From Thermothielavioides terrestris NRRL 8126 (lineage: Eukaryota > Ascomycota > Sordariomycetes > Sordariales > Chaetomiaceae): a DNA stretch of 64,000 bases. The notes beneath the pieces were generated by a model, which saw nothing but the letters and a program-made list of their open reading frames with translations, was not told the origin of the DNA and did not search any database. The DNA lies in NCBI RefSeq assembly GCF_000226115.1, contig NC_016457.1:6758001-6822000 (forward strand), given 5' to 3'. A program made the position numbers and the translations under genes. Positions 23,781-34,951 of this stretch are shown here, one piece after another. Within the stretch, counting starts at the first letter, position 1. Each line of letters opens with the position of its first letter.

Positions 23781-23990
23781 ATGTGCTACAAAACTCAACA
23801 CTTCACGCTCTGCGACAAGTGCGGCAGAGAGATCGCCCTGGGACCTTACTACCTGGAAGAGTGCAGCGCCGTCGAACGCGGCCTGCGTAAGGCCAGCGAG
23901 TGCACAGTGATTCGCCAGCGGAGGTTGAAGCTTTTTCGCCAAAAAGTAAAGTGCGACCAGTGTAAAAGGCATCTGGGTTGCTGGTACTGA
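23781..23990 (+). CDS. Small Cys-rich hypothetical protein (MCYKTQ type)
   Basis: 69 residues, single exon. Cysteines occur as MCYKTQHFTLCDKCGRE, then EEC, SEC, and a C-terminal KCDQCKRHLGCWY. The pattern of paired cysteines suggests a small zinc-binding protein. It shares the Met-Cys start and Cys spacing style with the divergent gene at 22231-22707, although overall similarity is low. Such short Cys-rich proteins are frequent lineage-specific genes in Sordariomycetes. There is no signal peptide, so secretion is not indicated. Confidence 0.55.
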   Translation: MCYKTQHFTLCDKCGREIALGPYYLEECSAVERGLRKASECTVIRQRRLKLFRQKVKCDQCKRHLGCWY

Positions 23991-25349
23991 TTGAAGGGGG
24001 AGAGGAGGGGGGAGCACATCACGGCGCAACACAATAAGGAAATGGCATGCTGGCATGCTCTTTTAGTTTCCTAGGACTCGAATGCACACTTGTGGTTTCT
24101 TAGTCTGTTGGTGTGCTCCGGGGACATTGCCTTCTTATGTTTCTCTGTAAATCCAACGGATGATTGGGATCTCAGTCCTGTCTCCTCATGACCTGTCAAC
24201 AACCCGCAAATCCTACGTGTCTTCCATTTACGTGTCATAGAGTTACTGCTGCAACGCCACACACCACGTACTTTGTCCTGGTTTGGTGTATCTTCTTTGG
24301 AATGATTATGTGAGTGTGCTGTGGCCGGGCAAGCCCACCAATCCTCGTCTCAAAGGGCACGAAGGCATATAATTCGTGGACTCTGGAAGCCGTTACAGCC
24401 CCCCTAGCTCTCAAGCTTCCGATCCAAAAGATCCACAAGCAACATTAAGAATCTCAAGTCCACTCATTTCAAGATATCATACAGCAACGTCCAGCACCAT
24501 GGGACACATGTCTCCTCCGATGCCGATCCAAAAGCTCGCTGCCCCGTCTCCGTCTCCCAGCCCGCCTCCCAAGCCGCCTCCGCCAACGCCTGAGACTTTC
24601 GAAGATTGATTCTACGGATGCCTTAGATAGGGTTTGATTCGGAATGGTTCTCCTTGCGGAGCCGAGGGCTGGTGCCCCTGCTCCTGGTATGGTCAGATTG
24701 CGAGAGCCAAAGAAAATAAGGCAGAGACTCCGGGCGTTCGAGCGTTGAGTTCCACGTCTTTGGGGACGTGTTGCTGGTTAACTCCTAAGAGCTTCACATC
24801 AAGGCTGCGCAGACCGCTGCTATTCTGCATCGTTGCGGACTTCTAAGCTAGCTTTTGGTGATTCAAATAAATATCGTGGATCATATCAATGCACCCATCT
24901 GCGCTGTGTGTGTGGCAATCCCTTCTATGTTCTCGACTAGGCTACTAAGTATGAGTAAAACTCGTTGGCTTGCGGTGATTGCCAACGAGCACGTCGTCGA
25001 TGCCGGCTTGGGAGATGATTGAACATGCCAATACAGCCCTCCATTTCCGTTCCGGATAATGAGAAGCCTGTGCGGACTTGTTTGGAAACAAGCATCGATG
25101 CCTCTACTTTGCTTCACGTTGCAGCAAGACAAGATCGATCAGAATCCCGATGGAAGCTCGCAACCTAATGCTTCTAGATGATATGATCCGCGACGCATGC
25201 AGTGCCGTGCGAACCCCCTTCTCCGGCAAATGGCCCACCATTCAGGCCAGGAAAGGACGACCTGCCGCGGGGTCGACACTCCTTCGCTGACTCACGCTCC
25301 CCGTCATGTCAATCAAGCAGTACAGTTCCATGTTCGTACCTGTCTGACG
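23991..25349. other. Intergenic DNA, possible micro-gene only
   Basis: About 1.36 kb, relatively AT-rich. Apart from the doubtful short frame at 24499-24609 nothing coding is supported. Confidence 0.4.
24499..24609 (+). CDS. Doubtful short Pro/Ser-rich ORF
   Basis: A 36-codon frame starting MGHMSPPMPIQKLAAPSPS and ending in a proline run and ETFED. A TATA-like motif (GCATATAATT) lies about 135 bp upstream. The same frame is open from 24376. No family is recognised; it could be chance. Confidence 0.22.
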   Translation: MGHMSPPMPIQKLAAPSPSPSPPPKPPPPTPETFED

Positions 25350-25800
25350 ATGGCTGCAAACCACCCGCTCAGCCACCTCTCTCTCTATCGGCGTCCGCAA
25401 CTACGACGCTTCCAAGGCGTTCTACACGGCCGTGCTGGCGCCGCTCGGCCTCAGGCTGGTCTACGACAGCGCGGCGGCCGCGCTGCCGCCGCAGGGGACC
25501 AAGGCGGGGGTCCGGGCGCGCACGCTCGGCTACGGCGTCGACAAGGCCCACGAGCTGCTCAACGTCTTTGAGTTCGGGGGCGCAGCGACGCCGCCCGGGC
25601 CCAGGCCCGGGGTTCCACCTGGCGCTGAACACGCAGATGCGGCGGGCCGAGGTCGAGTTCCACCCACAGGCGATGGGGGCTGGCGGCTTGGACAACGGGC
25701 AGCCCGGCGGGAGGAAGCACTACGGCGGGGACTACTTTGCGGTGTTTGTCATTGATCCAGATGGCTGGCGGTTGGAGGCGGTTTATGGGAAGCTGAGAGG
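25350..25800 (+). pseudogene. Glyoxalase/bleomycin-resistance (VOC) domain protein, frameshifted
   Basis: Three consecutive frames together match one small VOC-superfamily protein: MAANHPLSHLS in one frame, then IGVRNYDASKAFYTAVLAP through HELLNVFEFGG in the next, then FHLALN and FAVFVIDPDGWRLEAVYGK in the third. VOC proteins of this type are single-domain metal enzymes or their inactive relatives. The first break falls in a CT dinucleotide run (25376-25389). The second is in a GC-rich block with CCCGGGCCC and GGGG runs (25591-25613). No intron explains either shift. Either the gene is broken or the assembly has two indels in error-prone sequence. Confidence 0.7.
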
Positions 25801-27359
25801 CAGGCTTCGGATTGGCAGTGGTCTCTGGGGCGGCGACAGAGCCATGCCGTGTCGTCGAGCAGTGCAAGGTGTTCACTCTTTGGAGAAGCGGACATTGGGG
25901 ACGGCCATGGAGAGACCTTCCGCTGTTTGCCGCCCTGTCACGCGCGTGACCATGCGGCGGGAGGTCTTGCAACGTCACTGTGAACGGAAGTAGTGTACAG
26001 GATGGAGGAAGGGAGCAAGGTGGGTCTCATGAGCTGACCGAGCTGACTGGCTGGTCTGCTTTGAGGCAGGGGTCGGCTTCTGGAAGCTTGCGTTGCCGGC
26101 TTGGTGCCTGCAGCTCTAGGCCGAAGTGGCTGCGTAACACAAGCGAGAGCACAAACTGCTTCCTGCATAGGTACAAAAAGGCAAGTAGGGCCATGCCAAA
26201 AGAGGTCGTTGAGCTGTGGAAGTGCAAAAAAATTTCTTTTTCTGATTCCTCTGGTGATCTGGGTTGGTTTGAGTGTCCTCCCCCGGCTTTTTCGGCCTCC
26301 TTTCCAGGTTTGTTGCTGAACCCCTTCAAGTATTCCGTACAGGTAGTTGTGCGAACCCACCGCATAGGTTAGTCCATTTTATCTTTAACTATCGTTCAGC
26401 AGCAACCCTGCCAACCTTTTAAAGTCTACACTATTTCCCCATTTCCATCTCTTCCATCCGCTCTGATCCCACAGCGCAGCCCCCCGGCGCTTCTCGCGTG
26501 ACAGCCGAGCCCCCGGCACTGGTTCCGGTCCGGGAGCTGCAAGCAGGAGGCCTGTGCGCCCACTGCAGCCCCCACCTCAGCGACGAGCGAGCGCTGGGCC
26601 CCGTCTGGCTGGTCAGGTTGGCCCACTCAAGCTTGTCCCTTCAGGTCGTGACCTACTCCGTACCTCCCAAGCTCCGTCGCCTTCGTCGACCTCGCAAGCA
26701 GCCCTGATCCGCTGCAGGAGCCCAGGACAGGAACAGCGGTCAATTCGGCGTCTTTGGGGTTGGAACTGATCGCGGCCTGATTGCCCCGTGGCATTGTGCA
26801 ATACGGGCTGGTTTGACAGGTACCATCCGAGAAGGTGCGCCCTTTCGCGTGTCCCCTCCCCGCGTCTGTTGGCGTCAGAGGCCCCTCTGCCACCTGCATC
26901 TGCATCTTGTCGTCGCTGTAACCAACAACAGATCCTCCACCTGAACCACTCCACAATCTGCGGCTTGCCCTCCTGCCCCGGTGCTGAAGCTGATGTTTTG
27001 TCCTTCGCAGTCCCGCTGCTTCAGATCAGATCCAGCATCCCACTTGCCACGTGCCGATTTGCGGAGACACCGTGTTGCACACGCGTGGCAGGTGGCAGCC
27101 AAACACGCCAACAAACCTTTGTCGCAGCCGATTGCTCAAACGCACGCCACTTCCTCCAGAGGGCGAAATGACCGAGAGGGACTTTCCGCACCCCCCGACC
27201 TAGAACTGTCCTCACTCCTCCCCCAGCTGGCCGGCAACCCGTGATCATAGGGACCCACGCCAGCAATTGTAGCTGCCGCTGTGGACCGGCGTCGAGTTGG
27301 CAGGCCCTTCGAGCTCGGCCGCATCCGTCCTCCGCTCAGCGGCACGATACCATACAGCT
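25801..27359. other. Intergenic, BLM10 upstream region
   Basis: About 1.56 kb after the VOC remnant. Frames lack domain support. The part from about 26400 is CT-rich and is presumably the promoter/leader of the BLM10 gene. Confidence 0.5.
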
Positions 27360-30300
27360 ATGGATGAAGCGTTGGAGACGCCCTCCGGCGCTGCAGCAGC
27401 CTTTGCTGCCGCAGCCGGCGGAGCAGCCCCTCCGTTCGTCTCGGGCTTGTTCTCCTCCGTCGAGACCATCTCGCGTGCCACTTCACCTGGTCTCCCGTGC
27501 CGCGAACAGCAGGAAGATGACAAGAAGCGTTACCGCCCCCGCACCTTCAGCTACTTCCGGCTGCTCCCCTTCGAAGTTGAGGATGACGCCCACCGTGACG
27601 CTGCGCTGCGCGGGATCCTCAAGAATCTGTACATCTCCATCATGGCCGAAGATTTCTCTCCCGGTGCTCTACACTGGACGCGCGAGCTTCAGGGTTGGTT
27701 GAATCTCAAATTCGAGATGACAAGGGACCTCCGCGCACGCCTAGCGCGCTTGTACTACCATCTTGCTCTCGCCCCCGGTCTCGAGAGCAATACGGCGGAC
27801 CGGTTTGCTCGAATGGTCATAACTCTGACGAGGTTAGCCCCCCCTGCGCGATCACTCTTTGGTCTCAAGGTCTCTCTACGGAATACTGATCGGGCCACTT
27901 CTCTAGAAAGAAACACTACCTGAAGCCTGGCGAAGATCTCATCCTCGACTGGCGGCCGTTGTGGAAGGAAATAAAGGCATTGGTCTTCCCGTCAGAGACC
28001 CCTCTCCATCAAAGTTCGCGCAGAAGGGTGCAAAAGCACCTCCTTAAGCTCTGCCTGCACGCCAGCTCCTACTTCGACCCCAAGGAGCGACGGGCCATCC
28101 TCGAGGAGGTGCTCCCTTTCTTCAGCACCTCGGCTGCCATCTCGAACGCCTACATCGTGGTTGGTGTGCTCAATGCAATGTTGCCCACCGGTCCTGCGCC
28201 TCCTACCGAGCCTCAATCCCAGCCCTCGGACTTCGTTCCGACCTTTTTCCACTTGTGGTCTCTCATGGCCCGGTCCAAGGCGTTTGACGTCTGTTTCATT
28301 GACATATTCTCGCGCATGGCTCGGGACTACCTTGGTTGCACGCACGTTCCCTTCACGGAACACGGCATCTTCACCCGCGAGCAGTCCGACCTCATCTTCA
28401 CCGCCATCCTGAGGCTGACCGAGATTCCCGTCGGCCAGGCGAACTCGCCCTACACCTCGCTGGATTACGCCTCGGGGCTGGGCGTCTACCTCGACAAGGA
28501 CAGGAAGAAGTACCCCGTCCCGTACATGGCTGCCCGCTGGATTGCGCATTCCTTGTCTCCCCTCTGCCTCAAGCAGGAGAGCTCCGTTCTCGCCAACCTC
28601 GAGGGCCTGATGGAGTCCATTGACACGTTCTTCCACCCGTCGAATCAGGGGCCGTGGACAGGCTTCTTGGCGCAATTGACCTTTTTCCTGACCGACATCT
28701 TCGTCTCGCGCTGGAACCGTGAACAGAGTGGCGAGCTGGACGTGCCCCCGGAGCGCCGGATCAATGACGAGCTGAAGAAGCGTTTCGTCCTGGCGCTGAA
28801 GGAAGTAACCTTCATGGGACTCTTCGCCAAGAGCTCCAAAGCCGTCAATTACTACTACTCAACCCTCCAGGGCCTTGCCTACCTTGAGCCGGACCTGATG
28901 CTGCCCGGCGCCCTTCAGCGATTCTATCCCAGTCTTCAAGGGCTCGTCGAGGTCCACCGGACGACCTCGAGTCTCTGCGGGCTGCAGATGATCGCGAACA
29001 TTATGTCAAAACGGAAGGGATACCGGTGTCATATTACTGCCTTGCTGGCGCTGGCGCTGCCCGGGATTGATGCGAATGATCTGGGAAAGACGCAGTACAC
29101 TCTCAACTTCATACAGAGCGTTGCTTACAGCATTCCCTTTGTGCCGCTGGTGCGCCAGGGCGACAACATCCACGACACGAGTCTTGCCATGAACTGGGTA
29201 CAGGGCGAGATGGAGAGGATGGAGCGCGAAGGGCAGGATGTCAAGATCTGCTACGACCAAGAGCTGTCGGACGAGGACGAGGCCAACATCTTGCGCTCGT
29301 CGACTGCCGGGCTCGGCGAGTTCGTCCTGGCGCTGCTGGGGAAGGTCTTTGCCCTGCTAGAAAACCTCCCGGATGCCAGCCACCTCCGCACAGGCTCGCC
29401 CGAGGACAATGTCATCAACACGCTCCCTGCGGCTCTGACGCCCCTGTTTGCATCTCTCTCGCCAGAACTCTTCGACATGGCGCTGGAGAAGCTGGCGGCG
29501 TTTGTGTCCAGCCACGTGGTCCACCAAGCCCGGGATGCAATGGCATGGATCTGCAACGCGCTCTGCAAGGTCAACCCGGAGAAGACCCTGAAGGTTTTCA
29601 TCCCGATGCTGATAGTCAATATCCGCAACGAGATTGACTACAACGGCGCAGCCTCGGACCGCAGCAGCGGCACTGAGGTGCTTCCCCGGGACCGGGCTCT
29701 TGTTTGGCACGTCAGCATGCTGAGCATGTGTGTCGTCCACGTCGGTGCCGAGGTCTTGAGGTACAAGTCGGAGCTCTTCGGTATCGCCGAGTACATGCAG
29801 GAGAAGTGCCGGGGTTTGCCCACGATCCACATCTCCAACTACATCCATCACTTGCTCCTCAACTTGACGCACACTTACCCCATCGACAATGGGCTCTACG
29901 AGCCGGACGTTACCGCTCGTGGCCTCGACGTTCACGACTGGGGCCGTGTAACCGCCCCTTCGGAGCTCACCATCAGGTGGCACCGTCCTTCTGAGGCCGA
30001 GATTCTCTTCGCCGTTCAGCTGTTTGAGAGTCAGGCGAAGAGCGCCTCCAAGAGGCTCGAGCAGCTAATCAGCGATGACCCGCCGGTTAGCCGGAAAGGG
30101 AAAAACAAAGAGTGGTCTGACGAGCTGTCACGGAGCCTGACTGCTCTTCGGCTGATCATTTCTGGCGTCGCCACGCTGTTCGACCCGATCTGCGCCTCTG
30201 GAGAGCGGCACGGCCGGCCCGCAAACGGGGACAGCAAAGCCGGTGGAGACGGCGACGTGATGATGGAGGAGGATGACGATCCTCTCGCCGAGGTTGCCGA

Positions 30301-33300
30301 CGATGACGAGCTCAAACGGCAATTTCACTATCCGGCTGGGTATTTGTTGCGTCCGCAGGATCCGGTGTACCACCGTATCCACGCTCTGCGGGAGGACATC
30401 GGCAGGCTGCTCTCGAGAACACACGCCTTCCTGAATGCGAACCAGGAGGACGACGTGGCATGCTTCACCGCATTGTATGCAGCGTACAGGACGTGGATCA
30501 CGGACGTGGGCATCGAACGCTCGGCTCATCCGCTCGAGCGTCTGGTACGGTTGTACAAGGCTGACATCTCCCCCTTCAAGATCAGCGGGCTCCGCAAGGT
30601 GTACCCGCGGCCGCTGCTGATCAAGCGCGCGGACGCTTACCAGCTGCAGCGGGTCAAGTACAACGCGGCTTACCGCAAGAAGAGCGAGCTGGACAAGCGG
30701 TTGCTGCTCGACCTAGCCGAGTCGTGTACATCCTCGTACTCGGACGTGCGGCGGGTGGCCCAGGGCGCCCAAGACTCGTCCCTCAAGGTGCTCCTCGGAG
30801 GCCGGCCGCTGGTCATCCCCGTGGTTCTGGACAGGCTGCGCAAGGCGCTTGAAGAGAACGATCATGACCGCATCAAGGGGGCTATGTATACCCTGCTGTT
30901 CACGACGCTGATCAAGACGGCCATGCGCGACTGGCGGTTTGCGCCAGACTTGATGCGGCTTTATATCCAGACTGCCAGCGTCGACAAGGAGTCGGTCCAG
31001 AACCTCCTGTCGTCGGCCGTTTATCCTCTGTTGGATTTCGGAAAACCCCTGGAGCGCATGATCATCTTCGACAGGGACATCGTCGAGACGATCCGGCCCA
31101 CTGAGGATTGCTCGGCAGCTATCAAGCGCCGGCACGACTTCATCAAGGAACGCCGCACTAAGGTTGAGGCGAAGAAGGCGTCGTTGGGTCTTGAAATAAC
31201 GAAGAAGGCACGCGAGTCCCACTGGAAGGTCGCAAACCGCTGCATCACCTTTGCCGCGAACCTGTCGCTTCGGTTCGAAACCCTTGCCAACCCGGAGTTC
31301 ATCGATCTCATTGCCCACGGGACCAACGATCAGCACCCCAACCTGCGGTCGAACTATCTGACCTCGTTTTCGACCATCTTCACCGCCATCGATATGCGGG
31401 CTGTCTACGGCCACGAGTACAGAAACTACCTGCTCGAGGCAGAGAAGGAGGAGAACAGGTTCCAAGTCCCGGTGCCGACGGACGATCCGCATCTGACCGA
31501 GAAGTTCCTCGCACAGTTCGAAAATTACGACGAGGTCGAGTACTTTGTCGACAATGACTACCCGGGCTGGCTGGCCTGGGGGAAGCAATTCACGGTCTTC
31601 CGCGCCTACCCCAAGCCGTTCCTGGCCTACGACGAGGTCGAGGAGGCCGTGCGCGAGCAGATAGGGAAGATCATCACCAGGGACTGGTTGAAGGCGTGCT
31701 TCGATTACCTGAAGCAGGAGCCTCGAGACTCCGGAGTCGACCGCTTCCGCATGCAGAACTTCATCCTCCTCATGAACGTGTTCGACCTGATGCACTACGG
31801 CAAGACAGCCGCTACGTTGGACGACGTCGTCGAGCTGGTCCAGGAGGTGTACGGTGACGGCAGCGATAAGCACCAGCACCGCGCCACGGCTGAGATTCTC
31901 GGCGCTCTGCTTTCCGGCAGCGCCGACGACCCGAGGGAGATGCGAGACCGGGTCTGGAAGTTCGCGGCGCCGATGATGCTCAAGATCATAGCAAATGACC
32001 TGACCCCGGACAACGTGGGCTACTGGATGACATGCTTGCACGTCATAATCGATACCAAGGATCCCAGGCGGTCGCGAGAGCTGACCGAGGCGCTGGCGTC
32101 ATTCCGGCTGGACATGAACTCGAACGCCGCGTTTAAGGAGTCGGTAAAGATTCAGCTCGTCGAGTTCATCATTAACGATGCCGGCTGGCATTTCCGTCAG
32201 GAGAAGCCGATCCTCGAGGACTGCCTCGCGCACCTCGACCACCCGTACAAGTCGGTCCGCGAGGCACTCGGTCGCCTCATCGCCACCATCTACCGGACCC
32301 GGTACCACGAGTCATTCAAGGACGTGTCGACACTGCTCGAGCAGAACAAGGCCGAGTCGCCGATCGGAATCCGGCCGTACCAGCCTTCGGCCGAGTTCTC
32401 GGCCACCATCCAAAGCGTCTTCGCGCGCCTCGAGCAGTGGCGGCGCGAGCGCACGCCGGGCCAGCAGACGCCCTCCAGCTACACGTCGGGCTCCAAGACG
32501 GTGCTGATCTGGCTCGACACGATGCTCTCGTCGCAGGAGTGCACGCAGCTCGTGCCCTTCTTCCCCGACCCTTTCATCGACCAGCTGCTGCACATGATGG
32601 ACGTCAAGGAAGACCCGGAGCTGATGAAGCTCGCGTACCACGTGTACCGGCACCTGCCCAACATCCCGTTCCGGTCGGGCGAGGACGATGCCTTCATCGA
32701 GGCGCTCATCCGTGTCGGCAAGACGGCCTCGTCGTGGCACCAGCGCCTGCGCGCGCTCGTCAACATGCAGGTCGTCTACTTCCGCCGCCTGTTCCTCACG
32801 CAGCCGCGCCAGCGCCAGATGCTCTTCGACGCCGTGGGCGACATGCTGGCGGACCCGCAGCTCGAGGTGCGCGACTGCGCCAGCGCCACCCTCGCCGGCA
32901 TGATCCGCTGCTCGCCCGCGGCCATCCGCAACCCGGTCATCTACCAGCTCAAGGACCGCTTCGAGCGCCAGCTGCGCCTCAACCCCATGCCCAAGAAGAA
33001 GGTGCCGGGTACCGACACGCCCGTCGACGCGCAGCGCCAGATCGTCCGCCGCCACGCCGCCGTCCTCGGCCTCGGCGCCCTCATCGAGGCGTTCCCCTAC
33101 GCCACCCCGCCCCCGCGCTGGATGCCCGAGGTCCTCGCCCACCTGGCCACCCGCGCGGCCAATGACCCCGGCGTGGTCGGCAAGGCGACCAAGGCCATCT
33201 TGGCCGAGTTCAAGAAGACCAGGCAGGATAGTTGGGGGGTTGATCAGAAGGTTTGTCTTCTTTTTACTGTTCTCGCTTCTCACCTTTGTGGGTTTCAACT

Positions 33301-33405
33301 TGCGTTCCTAGAATGTATGCTGACTATGGGATCTTGTTTTAGTACTTCACGACCGAGCAGCTGGAGGATCTGGAGGGCGTGCTCTGGAAGAGCTACTTTG
33401 CTTGA
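27360..33405 (+). CDS. blm10: Proteasome activator Blm10/PA200
   Basis: Exons 27360-27832, 27907-33250 and 33343-33405 join in frame to 1959 residues, the usual size of Blm10/PA200. The protein is a large HEAT-repeat solenoid that caps the 20S proteasome core and promotes ATP-independent peptide and acetylated-histone degradation. Family-typical segments include RPRTFSYFRLLPFEVED near the N-terminus, LPAALTPLFASLSPELFDMAL in the middle, and the C-terminal DVKEDPELMKLAYHVYRHLPNIP. An acidic insert (DGDVMMEEDDDPLAEVADDDE) lies near residue 950. The last exon encodes YFTTEQLEDLEGVLWKSYFA. The terminal tripeptide should dock into the alpha-ring pocket as an HbYX-type motif; here it is Tyr-Phe-Ala, so the penultimate Tyr is Phe. 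The start MDEALETPSG is the first Met in the open frame after the CT-rich leader. Confidence 0.95.
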
Positions 33406-34102
33406 TACGGCTTTGGATGGATGAACGCGGTTTGCCTTTGTTGCGCGGTTTTGATGATGGGCTAGGAAGGGAGCTGGTACAGTCACGGACGGGGGTCACG
33501 CACCGGCTGAGCGCGGTTATGGTATTGGTTATTGGTATGGGTATTGTACGGGGGGAGTGGAATCAGCAAGGAAGGGAGCATTGACGCGTCACCGTTTGTT
33601 TTCTTTGTGTTGTATTGCTCAGAAAAGCATGGCCACGAGGGCATTTCTGTACGGACAGCATTTGGTTCTTTTGATCATTTCACTTCATTGCGTTGCATTG
33701 GCTGTTCGGGGTTCAGAAGGGGGAAGCGGGTTTGCGCTTGGGCTGAAAGACTGAGATTGGGCATTGCGAGAGGATAGACTGGAGACACTTCTCATCGGGG
33801 CCAGGTAGCCTTCCGGGGACGGTTGTGGGCTTCACTTGGTTTGGGACTAGAGCATGCGAGATGAGCGGGGAGGCGGGAGAGCGAATGATGGGGGAGATTG
33901 GGTTTGTTGTGGTTGGGAAAGCGGGACTAGGCACAGGAGAGTACGGAGTAGGAGCTAACGTTAATCAACAGAGCGGGGGGTGTTGAGCGTTGACTTCTGT
34001 CTGTCTGAACGGCAAGCTCCCGGAACAGAGTGTAAAAAAGGGGCGCGATGAACCCATCTGAACTCAACGTGAGTGGAGCCTCATGTTGGGAGAGCAAAAG
34101 CT
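33406..34102. other. Intergenic between BLM10 and tRNA-Val
   Basis: About 700 bp of 3' flank of BLM10 and upstream sequence. No gene is supported. Confidence 0.5.
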
Positions 34103-34205
34103 TGACCGACCCAGGGATCGAACCTGGCACCTTCTCGGTGGGATAATACCCCAGTTGTGTCCAACTTCTGTGAACGAGACGTGATAACCACTACACCAGT
34201 CGGCC
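34103..34205 (-). tRNA. tRNA-Val(CAC) with 30-nt intron
   Basis: On the minus strand, GGCCGAC pairs with GTCGGTC (one G-U) in the acceptor stem, with A73 at 34103. The anticodon stem TCTCG/CGAGA encloses a loop TTCACAC, giving anticodon CAC. The T-arm is CCAGG-TTCGATC-CCTGG. A 30-nt intron (34139-34168) sits one nucleotide after the anticodon, the standard eukaryotic position, leaving a 73-nt mature tRNA. The intron contains an AGTTG/CAACT hairpin. Internal A and B boxes (GTGTAGTGGTTA; GGTTCGATCC) are present. Confidence 0.93.
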
Positions 34206-34951
34206 GCTGATTGGAGGACAGTAGACTAAGCGCGCTACAGATAGGACGGCGCGGTGTTGGTGTCGACTCCTGAGTTTGAGATGCCATTGTAGTATAGGAG
34301 GTTCGAAGACTGCAAGGTATTGAGTGGTATGTTATAGTAGCCACCCTTGCAATTGGACTACTTATGATAAAGCAGTGAGAATACCATGTCTCCCGAGGGG
34401 TAATGGAAGGTGAGTTGTCGCTAGCTCAACAGGGATTGCAGTGCCTGCACACACCATGGCACACCCTACCGCTGAAGGATTGTGTATATTCTTGTCCCGC
34501 CCACATAGTTCACTGTGGATGATTCATGGCTCACAGTCATCCTCCTGGACAAAGCGCGGAAATCTACTCTAGAATGAATGTCGGTTCGCCAATGCATCTG
34601 GCATGGAATGGGGATGAGAAGGACGCCGAGAAGCATCGCGATGGAGGCAGGAGAGGAGGGCGGGAGGCTGGGATATCATTTAGGATAAAGCGAATATCAA
34701 CGGATGTAAGTGATGACATGAAGTGTTGGCGCTTCATTTTCTCTATATACCATCAATCATTTGACATCATGATCCTTTCTCCGTTTTGCACCTGCCCTGT
34801 TCGGAAGCGCAAAGCCAGAACACCAAGCGTGCCCTGGACACACGTCCAAGTCCACGTTCAGACATATGCAATCCCTTTTCGAACAAACACCTGCTCCCGA
34901 TCAGAATGCTTCATCCCCAACCCCAACACCCATCTCTTTTCCCATCCAACC
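34206..34951. other. Intergenic between tRNA-Val and kinase 3' end
   Basis: About 750 bp. It should include the 3' UTR of the kinase gene on the minus strand and upstream sequence of the tRNA. No other gene is supported. Confidence 0.5.

Noticed and set aside
30713..32041. 442-codon minus-strand ORF across BLM10
   Set aside because: Shadow of the Blm10 coding sequence with no domain.
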